Source: an uncultured Eubacteriales bacterium (GTDB lineage: Bacteria > Bacillota > Clostridia > Christensenellales > Borkfalkiaceae). Taken from it: DNA of 6,233 nt. The position numbers and the translations under genes are program-made. Below, in pieces: positions 1-6,233 of the stretch. Positions within the stretch are counted from its first letter, which is position 1, and every line of letters begins with the position of its first letter. The stretch covers positions 1-6,233 of the forward strand of contig CACXHH010000018.1 in assembly GCA_902767455.1 (NCBI GenBank). The letters run 5' to 3'. The notes beneath the pieces were generated by a model that saw only the letters and a program-made list of their open reading frames with translations, was not told the origin of the DNA and searched no databases.

Positions 1-1486
1 AGCCGTATCAAACGGAAAATCGGCGATAATGCTCGTTCCCGAAATATCTCTGACTCCGCAGATGCTCGCTCAGTTGAGAGCGGAATTCGACGAAGACGTC
101 GCTATCCTTCACAGCGGACTTTCCGCAGGCGAGCGCTTCGACGAGTGGTGGCGGCTTCGTTCCGGCGAAGCTCATATCGCAGTCGGCGCAAGAAGCGCCG
201 TATTCGCTCCGCTAGAAAATCTCGGGCTGATCGTTATCGACGAAGAACACGACGGCAGCTACGTGAGCGAATCGAGCTCGCGTTATTCCACTTTCGACGT
301 GGCGTCGTTCAGAGCCGATTTCAACGGTTGTAAGCTTGTTCTTGGGAGCGCAACGCCTTCGGTCGACAGTTATATCGCCGCCGAAAACGGCGTTTACAAT
401 CTCGTAAAAATGCCTGAAAGGGTGAATAAAAAACCGCTCCCCGAAATGATTATCGCGGATATGCGCAAAGAAGTCAGAAGGGGAAACAATTCGGCGTTTT
501 CTTCGGCGCTTACGGAAGAACTGAAAAAGTGCGTCGAAGGCGGAAATCAAGCCATTATCTTCCTTAACCGCAGGGGATATTCGCAACACATTATCTGCCG
601 TGAATGCGGTTACGTAGCCCGTTGCGACAACTGTGACGTAGCTTTGAATTATCACTCGGTCGGCAACGTGTTGAAGTGCCATTACTGCGGCGCAACTTAC
701 AAAATGCTTACCGCCTGTCCCGACTGCGGCAGTATACACATAAATTACGTCGGCACAGGAACGCAAAAGGTCGTCGAAGACCTTAAAAAACTTCTTCCGG
801 ACGCGCGTATTCTCCGTATGGATAACGACACCACGCGCAACAAGGAAAGTCATTTTAAAATTCTCTCTGATTTTTCCGAGCGTAAAGCCGATATCCTCGT
901 CGGAACGCAGATGATAGCCAAAGGTCACGATTTCCCGGCGGTTACGCTCGTGGGGATACTTGACGCGGATATGAGCCTTTTCTTCTCCGATTACAGGAGC
1001 GGCGAGCGGACTTTTCAGCTTATAACCCAAGTTGCGGGAAGAAGCGGCAGAGCGGACAAGAAGGGCGTAGTCGTTTTACAGACGTTCTGTCCCGAAAACC
1101 CCGTGCTTCGCTACGCGATAAATTACGATTACGAAGGCTTTTTCGCGCGTGAAAGTTCGCTCAGAAAAACGACTTCGTTTCCGCCGTTTGCCGTTATCGT
1201 CCGCGTTATGGTCGAAAGCGACGACGAAGAAAAGGGCGTTGAAACGCTCAAAGAAGTTTATCTTAAACTCAGCGAATTATATTCGCATAACAAAACGGCT
1301 TTCTTGTTCTTCAACAAGATGAAATCGCCTATACGCAGATTGAAAAACAAGTTCAGGTATCAGGTCCTTATGCGTATATCGGCTAATCGCCGCGACGTTA
1401 TAGACGCGGTTTACGATTTGAGTTTGCCGTCGTCAAACTCCAAGGCGCTCGTATACGTCGAGATAAATCCGGCAAACCTTAGTTAA
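1..1486 (+). CDS. priA: Primosomal protein N' (replication restart helicase PriA), 5'-partial
   Basis: Superfamily 2 DNA helicase that recognises stalled or collapsed replication forks and reloads the replicative helicase through the primosome. The reading frame is open from base 2 and gives 494 visible residues; roughly the first 250 (DNA-binding domain and Walker A) lie outside the window. Numbering from the first visible codon, I see the Walker B box DEEH (80-83), motif III GSATP (115-119), eight cysteines in four CxxC pairs between residues 199 and 242 that form the two-zinc PriA insert, motif V GTQMIAKGHDFP (from 301) and motif VI QVAGRSGR (343-350), followed by the usual C-terminal domain ending INPANLS. 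The ATG at 29 is internal (it lies in the conserved MLVPEISLTPQ stretch) and is not the true start. It is the first gene seen of the operon, 43 bases ahead of def. All visible catalytic and zinc motifs are intact. Confidence 0.97.
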   Translation, partial: AVSNGKSAIMLVPEISLTPQMLAQLRAEFDEDVAILHSGLSAGERFDEWWRLRSGEAHIAVGARSAVFAPLENLGLIVIDEEHDGSYVSESSSRYSTFDVASFRADFNGCKLVLGSATPSVDSYIAAENGVYNLVKMPERVNKKPLPEMIIADMRKEVRRGNNSAFSSALTEELKKCVEGGNQAIIFLNRRGYSQHIICRECGYVARCDNCDVALNYHSVGNVLKCHYCGATYKMLTACPDCGSIHINYVGTGTQKVVEDLKKLLPDARILRMDNDTTRNKESHFKILSDFSERKADILVGTQMIAKGHDFPAVTLVGILDADMSLFFSDYRSGERTFQLITQVAGRSGRADKKGVVVLQTFCPENPVLRYAINYDYEGFFARESSLRKTTSFPPFAVIVRVMVESDDEEKGVETLKEVYLKLSELYSHNKTAFLFFNKMKSPIRRLKNKFRYQVLMRISANRRDVIDAVYDLSLPSSNSKALVYVEINPANLS

Positions 1487-1518
1487 GCTGAATAACGCTT
1501 TATTTACTTATTTTTTTT

Positions 1519-1525
1519 GAGGAAA
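1519..1525 (+). promoter_or_regulatory. Ribosome binding site of def, preceded by a T8 tract
   Basis: GAGGAAA, with GAGG ending 7 bases before the ATG at 1530, fixes the def start. An uninterrupted run of eight T (1511-1518) abuts it directly. This is the only real intergenic gap upstream of rlmN in the window (43 bases after the priA stop), so def depends on its own ribosome binding site rather than on coupling to priA. Confidence 0.75.
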
Positions 1526-1529
1526 CACA

Positions 1530-1988
1530 ATGGCATACAGAAAAATTTTACAGGTCGGCGATCCCATATTAAGACAGATATCCAAACCCGTTGAAAAAAT
1601 AGACGACGAGATAATTTCGCTTCTCGACGATATGAAGGAAACGGTCACCAAAGCCGAAGGCGCGGGGCTTGCCGCCGTTCAGATAGGCGTTTTAAAGCGC
1701 GTTTTCGTTATCAGCATCGAAGACGAAGGCTATTTTGAATTTATAAATCCGAAAATCATCAAGCAGGCGGGCGTGCAGAAGGGCAAGGAAGGTTGTCTTT
1801 CCGTCGAGCATAAAGTGGGCGTGGTCGAACGCCCGAACAAGGTCGTGGTTAAAGCCTTCGACAGAGAAGGCAACGGCTTTAAGTTTACCGCCTACGGCTT
1901 TACCGCGCGCGCTATCTGCCACGAGTACGACCATCTCGACGGCATACTCTACACAGACAAAGCCGTTTCTATCGAGGACGCTCAATAA
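1530..1988 (+). CDS. def: Peptide deformylase (type 1)
   Basis: Metalloenzyme of the cytosol that removes the N-formyl group from nascent proteins at the ribosome exit, before methionine aminopeptidase acts. All three family motifs are present in 152 residues: GAGLAAVQ (44-51), EGCLS (87-91, C89 a metal ligand) and HEYDH (131-135, H131 and H135 metal ligands, E132 the catalytic base). The residue before HEYDH is Cys130, where many homologues have Gln. The length is normal for a type 1 enzyme and the N-terminal phrase ILQVGDPILR is typical, which together with the GAGGAAA site supports this start. Its stop codon shares one base with the fmt start (TAATG). The def-fmt pairing places the enzyme that removes the formyl group beside the one that adds it. 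Confidence 0.97.
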   Translation: MAYRKILQVGDPILRQISKPVEKIDDEIISLLDDMKETVTKAEGAGLAAVQIGVLKRVFVISIEDEGYFEFINPKIIKQAGVQKGKEGCLSVEHKVGVVERPNKVVVKAFDREGNGFKFTAYGFTARAICHEYDHLDGILYTDKAVSIEDAQ

Positions 1989-2917
1989 TGAAAATTGTTT
2001 TTCTCGGCACTCCCGATTTTGCCGTTAAATCGCTCGAAGCGATATATTCGAGCAAACACGAAATTCTTGCCGTCGTAACTCAACCTGACAAGCCCGTCGG
2101 AAGAAAGGCGATACTCACTCCTTCACCCGTAAAGGCTTTTGCTCTCGAAAAAGGACTTAAAGTTCTTCAATACGACAGGATAAGCCGCGAAGGCGTAGCC
2201 GACCTTAAAGCGCTTGATGCCGATATTATGGTCACTTGCGCTTTCGGGCAGATATTGTCGCAGGAGATAATAGATATCGCGCCGCGCGGGATAGTGAACG
2301 TTCACGCTTCGCTCCTTCCGAAATACCGCGGAGCCGCGCCTATACAGTACGCCGTTATAAACGGCGACGAAGAAACGGGCGTTACTATAATGAAAACCGA
2401 AGCGGGCGTTGATACGGGGGATATTCTCGCCGTGGAAAAGACGAAAATAGGCGCAAACGAAACGGCGGGCGAACTGTTCGACCGTCTGTCCGTTATCGGC
2501 GCAAAGCTTATCGTTGAAACGCTCGACAAATTAGAGCGCGACGAAATTACGCCCGTAAAACAGGACGAAGCTCTCGCCACACACGTTAAAATGATAAAAA
2601 AGGAAAACGCGGCGATAGATTTTTCTCTTCCCGCCGAAGCAATACGCAATTTCGTTCGCGGGATGAATCCTTGGCCGATAGCGTTTACGCATTACAACGG
2701 TAAACTTCTTAAAATTTATACGTGCGAAACTTTGCAAAACGATACCGCCGCCGAGTGCGGAACGATAATCGCTTCAAATATTGACGACGGCGTCGTCGTC
2801 AAATGCGGCGACGGCGCGATAAAAATAACCGTCTTACAGCTCGAAGGCGGAAAAGCGCTTTTCTGGCGTGATTTCCTTTTGGGGCGAAAGTTTACCGTGG
2901 GTGAAAAATTGATATGA
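1988..2917 (+). CDS. fmt: Methionyl-tRNA formyltransferase
   Basis: Transfers a formyl group from 10-formyltetrahydrofolate to methionyl-initiator tRNA in the cytosol, marking it for initiation. The 309 residues start with the Rossmann-type MKIVFLGTPDFAV, then TQPDKPVGR (31-39), then the catalytic region with N104 and H106 in NVHASLLP and D142 in GVDTGDIL. These match the N108/H110/D146 triad of the E. coli enzyme with a constant offset of four. The C-terminal OB-like tRNA-binding domain starts near AIRNFVRGMNPWPIAFT. Length is close to the usual 310-315. The ATG overlaps the def stop by one base, and a GAGGA site inside def (1974-1978) sits 9 bases upstream, so it can initiate both by coupling and by itself. 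It overlaps rsmB by four bases. Confidence 0.97.
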   Translation: MKIVFLGTPDFAVKSLEAIYSSKHEILAVVTQPDKPVGRKAILTPSPVKAFALEKGLKVLQYDRISREGVADLKALDADIMVTCAFGQILSQEIIDIAPRGIVNVHASLLPKYRGAAPIQYAVINGDEETGVTIMKTEAGVDTGDILAVEKTKIGANETAGELFDRLSVIGAKLIVETLDKLERDEITPVKQDEALATHVKMIKKENAAIDFSLPAEAIRNFVRGMNPWPIAFTHYNGKLLKIYTCETLQNDTAAECGTIIASNIDDGVVVKCGDGAIKITVLQLEGGKALFWRDFLLGRKFTVGEKLI

Positions 2918-4152
2918 TAAACTTTTACGACTCATATCTCGTTCTGTCAAAGGTGTATTCGGACGGCGCGTATCTTAAACAAGCTCTGAAAGAAACGCCG
3001 CTTGAACAGCTTAATAAAGCCAAAACCGTAAAGATATGCTACGGCGTACTCGATAACGATATAAGGCTGAATTACTACATAGATAAACTTTGCGACCGCA
3101 CCCCCAAGGCAAAGATACGCATCATACTCAAAATAGGTATGTACGCGATAGGCTTTTTAAACAATAAACCGTTTGCCGTTACGGATTCGCTCGTAGAACT
3201 TACGAAAAAGATAGGAAAATCCGCCAACGCGGGCTTCGTGAACGCTTTTCTCCGCCGCTTTTCAACGGCGCAAATCGAGCTTCCGACCGATAAAATAAGC
3301 TATTTTTCAGTAAAATATTCCTTTCCCGAATTCGCCGTTAAAAAACTGATTGAAGACTACGGCGACACGGCGGAAGATATCCTTTCTTTTGATAAAGAAT
3401 ACACTTTCGTTCGTTTCAATACGGGCGTCGACGGTGAAAAATATCTTACCGAACGCAATTACGAATACGAAAAAACGCCCTTTTCAAACACGTTTTCCGT
3501 TCCGAATAAAACTATGGACGAAGATTTTGAAAGGGGAATATACACTTTTCAATCGATAGGTTCGGTCGCTATCTGCTCGCTGGCGGGCTCCGGCGCTTCG
3601 GCGCTTGACGCGTGCGCGGCTCCCGGCGGCAAAACGGTGCTTCTTGCCGATAAATTCGATCGCGTAACGGCTCTTGAACTTCACGCTCATCGCGCGGCGC
3701 TTATAAGCTCTTACGTTGAAAGAATGCACAAAAATAACGTTACCGTCGTAAACGAAGACGCGTCTGAATTCGACGAGAGTTTAGGTACCTTTTCAACCGT
3801 TTTGTGCGACGTGCCCTGCTCCGGCTACGGCACTTTCAAATCTAACCCCGACGTAAAACTGAACAAAAGCGAAAACGTTTTTTCGTCGCTTAAAAAAACT
3901 CAATCAAGTATTCTTTCAAACTGCTCGCGCTACGTGGAAAAGGGCGGAAAACTCGTCTACTCGACATGTTCTTTCTTCGACTGCGAAAACGACGGAATAG
4001 TTTCTGAATTTTTAGATAATAACGAAGATTTTGAAGCAATTTATGAAACTTGCGAACTTGCTTGCGTACAAAAAAAATACGGACTTCAATTCCTTCCGAA
4101 CTTGTCGTTCGGCGCGGGATTTTACGTCAGCGTAATGCGTAGAAAATCATGA
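2914..4152 (+). CDS. rsmB: 16S rRNA (cytosine-C5)-methyltransferase RsmB
   Basis: SAM-dependent methyltransferase of the Fmu/Sun (NOL1/NOP2) family, which in E. coli makes m5C967 of 16S rRNA. The 412 residues hold an N-terminal NusB-like helical RNA-binding domain (about 1-130) and a C-terminal Rossmann methyltransferase. SAM motif I is ALDACAAPGGKT (230-241), motif IV is DVPCSG (299-304, C302) and motif VI is STCS (350-353, C352, the expected nucleophile). Motif IV reads DVPCSG rather than the common DAPCSG, and the following stretch is GTFKSNPDVK where many members have a basic RRxPDIKW-like run; both catalytic cysteines are kept, so activity is expected. It starts at an ATGA overlap with fmt, with GGGTGA (2899-2904) as a modest ribosome binding site, and ends at an ATGA overlap with rlmN. 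Exact target base is inferred from the family. Confidence 0.95.
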   Translation: MINFYDSYLVLSKVYSDGAYLKQALKETPLEQLNKAKTVKICYGVLDNDIRLNYYIDKLCDRTPKAKIRIILKIGMYAIGFLNNKPFAVTDSLVELTKKIGKSANAGFVNAFLRRFSTAQIELPTDKISYFSVKYSFPEFAVKKLIEDYGDTAEDILSFDKEYTFVRFNTGVDGEKYLTERNYEYEKTPFSNTFSVPNKTMDEDFERGIYTFQSIGSVAICSLAGSGASALDACAAPGGKTVLLADKFDRVTALELHAHRAALISSYVERMHKNNVTVVNEDASEFDESLGTFSTVLCDVPCSGYGTFKSNPDVKLNKSENVFSSLKKTQSSILSNCSRYVEKGGKLVYSTCSFFDCENDGIVSEFLDNNEDFEAIYETCELACVQKKYGLQFLPNLSFGAGFYVSVMRRKS

Positions 4153-5192
4153 AAATTCTTCAGGACTACAATTTAAACGAGCTAACCGAAAAGATGGTTG
4201 CATGCGGTGAAAAACCTTTCCGCGCGGCGCAGATATTCAGGAATCTTCATTCGGGTAAGGCTATATCCGAGATGACGGATATTTCGCTTTCCCTTCGTGA
4301 AAAACTGTGCGAAAGCTACGTTGACGAGCCTTGCAAAATTATAAAAAAACTCGTTTCCCGTGACGGAACGCAGAAGTATTTGTTTCGGCTTTACGACGGT
4401 AACGTCATAGAAGGCGTGCTGATGGAGTATAAATACGGCAACACTCTTTGCGTTTCCACGCAAGTCGGATGTCGTATGGGTTGCACCTTTTGCGCTTCCA
4501 CGCTCGAAGGGCTCGTCAGAAACCTTTCGGCGGGCGAGATACTTTCGGAAGTTCTTACCGTCAATCGCGAAGCGGGCGGCGATATCAAGAACAGAAAGGT
4601 TACGAACGTCGTTTTGATGGGCAGCGGCGAGCCGCTCGACAACTACGAAGAAGTAATCAAATTCATAAAACTTTTAGCCGCTCCCGAAGGAATAAACGTA
4701 AGCCCGCGAAACGTTAGTTTGTCGACCTGCGGGTTAGTTCCCAAAATATACGAGCTCGCCGAAGAAGGGCTTGCTGTCAATCTCACAATTTCTTTACACT
4801 CACCTTTCGACGAATCCCGAGCGCGTATTATGCCCGTTGCAAAATCTTTTAAAATATCGGAGATTTTGGCGGCGTGCGAAAATTATTTCAACAAAACCGG
4901 AAGACGGTATTATTTTGAATATTCACTGATTTCAGGAGAAAACGATACCGACGAATGCGTCAACGCGCTCGTAAAGCTTTTAAAAGGCAAGCCGTGCCAC
5001 GTCAATCTTATAAGGCTTAACGAAGTCAAAGAACGTAATCTTATGTCGACCGACGACGAAAAAGCAAAAGCCTTTATGAATAAGTTGAACGATAAAGGTA
5101 TATCCGCAACCCTTCGCAGGCGCATGGGCGTTGATATAGACGGCGCTTGCGGGCAACTCCGCCGTCGCTTCATAGCCGAAGAAAATTCGTAA
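4149..5192 (+). CDS. rlmN: Dual-specificity 23S rRNA/tRNA adenine-C2 methyltransferase RlmN (radical SAM)
   Basis: Radical-SAM enzyme that methylates C2 of A2503 in 23S rRNA, and in E. coli also A37 of some tRNAs. In 347 residues I see the [4Fe-4S] ligands CxxxCxxC at C108, C112 and C115, preceded by C101 in TLCVSTQVG, and C334 in GACGQLR near the C-terminus. C101 and C334 correspond to E. coli C118 and C355, the resolving and methyl-carrying cysteines, so the full mechanism is preserved. The SAM-contacting loop reads MGSGEP (157-162) where E. coli-like enzymes have MGMGEP. Its ATGA overlap with rsmB and the lack of a clear ribosome binding site suggest translational coupling. The Cfr resistance homologue is less likely because of the housekeeping context. 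Downstream, stp and prkC, the usual Firmicutes neighbours, are missing. Confidence 0.96.
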   Translation: MKILQDYNLNELTEKMVACGEKPFRAAQIFRNLHSGKAISEMTDISLSLREKLCESYVDEPCKIIKKLVSRDGTQKYLFRLYDGNVIEGVLMEYKYGNTLCVSTQVGCRMGCTFCASTLEGLVRNLSAGEILSEVLTVNREAGGDIKNRKVTNVVLMGSGEPLDNYEEVIKFIKLLAAPEGINVSPRNVSLSTCGLVPKIYELAEEGLAVNLTISLHSPFDESRARIMPVAKSFKISEILAACENYFNKTGRRYYFEYSLISGENDTDECVNALVKLLKGKPCHVNLIRLNEVKERNLMSTDDEKAKAFMNKLNDKGISATLRRRMGVDIDGACGQLRRRFIAEENS

Positions 5193-5218
5193 ACGACGGC
5201 GATTTCAATAGACGAATC

Positions 5219-5224
5219 AAGGAG
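5219..5224 (+). promoter_or_regulatory. Strong ribosome binding site pointing to a non-standard rsgA start
   Basis: AAGGAG is the best Shine-Dalgarno match in the window and lies in the short gap after the rlmN stop (5190-5192). No ATG, GTG or TTG in any frame follows within initiation distance. In the rsgA frame the codons after it are AAA, CTT, CTT, ATT, TTA; the ATT at 5234 is nine bases downstream and is the best non-standard initiator among them. Confidence 0.6.
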
Positions 5225-5233
5225 AAACTTCTT

Positions 5234-6082
5234 ATTTTAGGAACAGTCTGTAAAGTATCCGCAAATAAATATAAGATTTACGCTGACGGGGAATTCTATT
5301 TTATTCCCGCAAGGGGCGTGCTTAAACTACGCGGCAAGGATATTAAAGTCGGCGACGTCGTAAGTTTTTCCAACGACGTTATTGAGAACGTCGAAGAGCG
5401 AAGCTCTTTTTTTCCGAGAACAAACGTTGCCAACGTCGGCATGATAAATATCGTTATAGCTCCTTTGCCGGAACCCGATTTTTTGCTTGTCGACAAGATG
5501 ATCGCCGAAGCTTACGCGGGCGGAGCAAAGCCCGTGATCACGATAAATAAAGCCGACTTATCGAGCGGGCTTGCCGATTACGTTAAAGACAACTATTCCT
5601 TAGCCGTTTCCGCCGTCTTTTGCGTTTCCGCCGAAACCGGAGAAGGAATAAAAGAACTCGTAAGCTTTATGCGCGGCTCTTTCGTCGCGTTCGCAGGGCA
5701 GTCGGCGGTAGGCAAAACTTCGCTTATAAACAGGATTTTCGGCACAGACAAGACCGTAAACTCTTTGAGCGAAAAAACTCTTCGAGGCAGACACACGACC
5801 ACCAGTCGCGAAATACATTTTTCCGACGGTCTTGAAGTTATTGACACCCCCGGCTTTTCTTCGGTCGAGCTATGCGGCGTGAAAAGCAACGAACTCGATA
5901 AACTTTATCCCGAATTCGAGCAATTCGTAGGCAAATGTTATTACGTCGGCTGTTCGCACACCGCCGAGCCCGATTGCCTGATAAAGGAAGCCGTATCGAG
6001 CGGAACAATATCTTACGACAGATATCAAAGGTATCTTACGATATATAAGGAATTGAAAGAAAATGAAAAACGCAAATATTAA
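5234..6082 (+). CDS. rsgA: Ribosome small-subunit biogenesis GTPase RsgA (probable AUU start)
   Basis: Circularly permuted GTPase (YjeQ/YloQ family) that binds the immature 30S subunit and checks late assembly, releasing on GTP hydrolysis. Numbered from the ATT at 5234 (282 residues), an OB-fold begins at GTVCKVSANKYKI, then come the permuted GTPase motifs: G4 NKAD (105-108), P-loop GQSAVGKT (155-162), switch GRHTTT, and G3 DTPG (204-207). A C-terminal zinc knuckle follows with C235, C240, H242 and C248. The only standard start in the open frame before the OB-fold is TTG at 5147; it would overlap rlmN by 46 bases, lacks a ribosome binding site, and would add a basic 29-residue tail unlike B. 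subtilis RsgA. The AAGGAG site and the family N-terminus favour ATT. The function is secure; the start is not. The gene overlaps rpe by 20 bases. Confidence 0.93.
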   Translation: MLGTVCKVSANKYKIYADGEFYFIPARGVLKLRGKDIKVGDVVSFSNDVIENVEERSSFFPRTNVANVGMINIVIAPLPEPDFLLVDKMIAEAYAGGAKPVITINKADLSSGLADYVKDNYSLAVSAVFCVSAETGEGIKELVSFMRGSFVAFAGQSAVGKTSLINRIFGTDKTVNSLSEKTLRGRHTTTSREIHFSDGLEVIDTPGFSSVELCGVKSNELDKLYPEFEQFVGKCYYVGCSHTAEPDCLIKEAVSSGTISYDRYQRYLTIYKELKENEKRKY

Positions 6083-6233
6083 GATAGCACCTTCTATTTT
6101 ATCGGCTGACTTTTCGCGTATGGGCGAAGAAGTTCAGAGCCTTGAACAATGTGGCGCCGATATCGTTCATTGCGACGTAATGGACGGCGTTTTCGTTCCG
6201 AATATAACTTTCGGTATAAAGATGGTCGCCGAT
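6063..6233 (+). CDS. rpe: Ribulose-phosphate 3-epimerase, 3'-partial
   Basis: Interconverts D-ribulose 5-phosphate and D-xylulose 5-phosphate in the non-oxidative pentose phosphate pathway. Only 57 codons are visible, but they contain the family signature IAPSILSADF (8-17) and VHCDVMDGVFVPN (35-47), in which H36 and D38 are the expected metal ligands and D38 also the catalytic acid/base of the TIM barrel. The reading frame is open to the window end and should continue for about 160 more residues. The ATG lies inside the end of rsgA (20-base overlap, different frame), with AAGGAA (6047-6052) ten bases upstream as a plausible ribosome binding site. Its position directly after rsgA is the common Firmicutes arrangement. 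Confidence 0.95.
   Translation, partial: MKNANIKIAPSILSADFSRMGEEVQSLEQCGADIVHCDVMDGVFVPNITFGIKMVAD

Noticed and set aside
29..31. ATG at 29 as the start of a short PriA
   Set aside because: The frame continues upstream to the window edge with typical PriA residues, and the ATG is inside a conserved strand after Walker A.
212..1030. Long minus-strand open frame (272 codons) opposite priA
   Set aside because: It lies wholly within well-conserved priA coding sequence, shows no recognisable domain, and is explained by the low stop-codon frequency on the strand opposite this codon usage.
4611..4628. MGSGEP in place of MGMGEP in RlmN as a possible functional change
   Set aside because: The glycines and the GEP core are kept, all iron-sulfur and catalytic cysteines are present, and I recall the serine form in clostridial RlmN, so it is probably ordinary lineage variation.
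4448..4717. Arginine-rich + strand open frame inside rlmN
   Set aside because: It overlaps the radical-SAM core of rlmN in another frame; the arginine/histidine-rich composition is what a shifted reading of this codon usage gives. No ribosome binding site or family match was seen.
5147..5233. TTG at 5147 as the rsgA start, giving a basic N-terminal tail
   Set aside because: It has no ribosome binding site, overlaps rlmN by 46 bases, and gives an N-terminus unlike B. subtilis RsgA. E. coli RsgA does have a basic N-terminal tail, so this is disfavoured rather than excluded.
5318..5320. GTG as an internal rsgA start
   Set aside because: It would remove the first strands of the conserved OB-fold, and the AAGGGG before it is too close to act as a ribosome binding site.

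Overview
This window is a solid block of seven co-directional housekeeping genes on the + strand, cut at both ends: priA (3' part) - def - fmt - rsmB - rlmN - rsgA - rpe (5' part). This gene order is the classic Firmicutes-type priA-def-fmt-rsmB-rlmN-(stp-prkC)-rsgA-rpe cluster, so the source is most likely a Clostridia-like bacterium. Base composition looks moderate, with many CG-containing codons (GCG, GAC, CGC, GTC), which would suit an uncultured gut clostridial lineage. That taxonomic placement is inference from gene order and protein style, not a database match.

Layout: PriA restart helicase, C-terminal two thirds (1-1486); a 43-base gap with a T8 tract and the def ribosome binding site; peptide deformylase (1530-1988); methionyl-tRNA formyltransferase (1988-2917); 16S rRNA m5C methyltransferase RsmB (2914-4152); radical-SAM 23S rRNA/tRNA m2A methyltransferase RlmN (4149-5192); ribosome-assembly GTPase RsgA (best start 5234, to 6082); and the start of ribulose-phosphate 3-epimerase (6063 to the window end). 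Three junctions overlap by 1 or 4 bases (TAATG, ATGA, ATGA) and rsgA/rpe overlap by 20, so the genes are almost certainly co-transcribed and partly translationally coupled. I see no convincing promoter, terminator, RNA gene, mobile element, CRISPR or repeat. No gene-free stretch exceeds 50 bases.

Functional logic: Fmt formylates initiator Met-tRNA and Def removes the formyl group from the new peptide; RsmB and RlmN modify rRNA; RsgA finishes the small subunit. The operon is mostly about starting translation and building ribosomes, with a replication-restart helicase and a pentose-phosphate enzyme at its edges.

Two points deserve a second look. First, rsgA has no ATG, GTG or TTG at a sensible position. 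A strong AAGGAG site lies 9 bases before an in-frame ATT, exactly where the family's OB domain should begin, which suggests AUU initiation. Second, the stp-prkC phosphatase/kinase pair usually found between rlmN and rsgA in Firmicutes is absent. Otherwise this is an ordinary conserved region; I do not see a new system.
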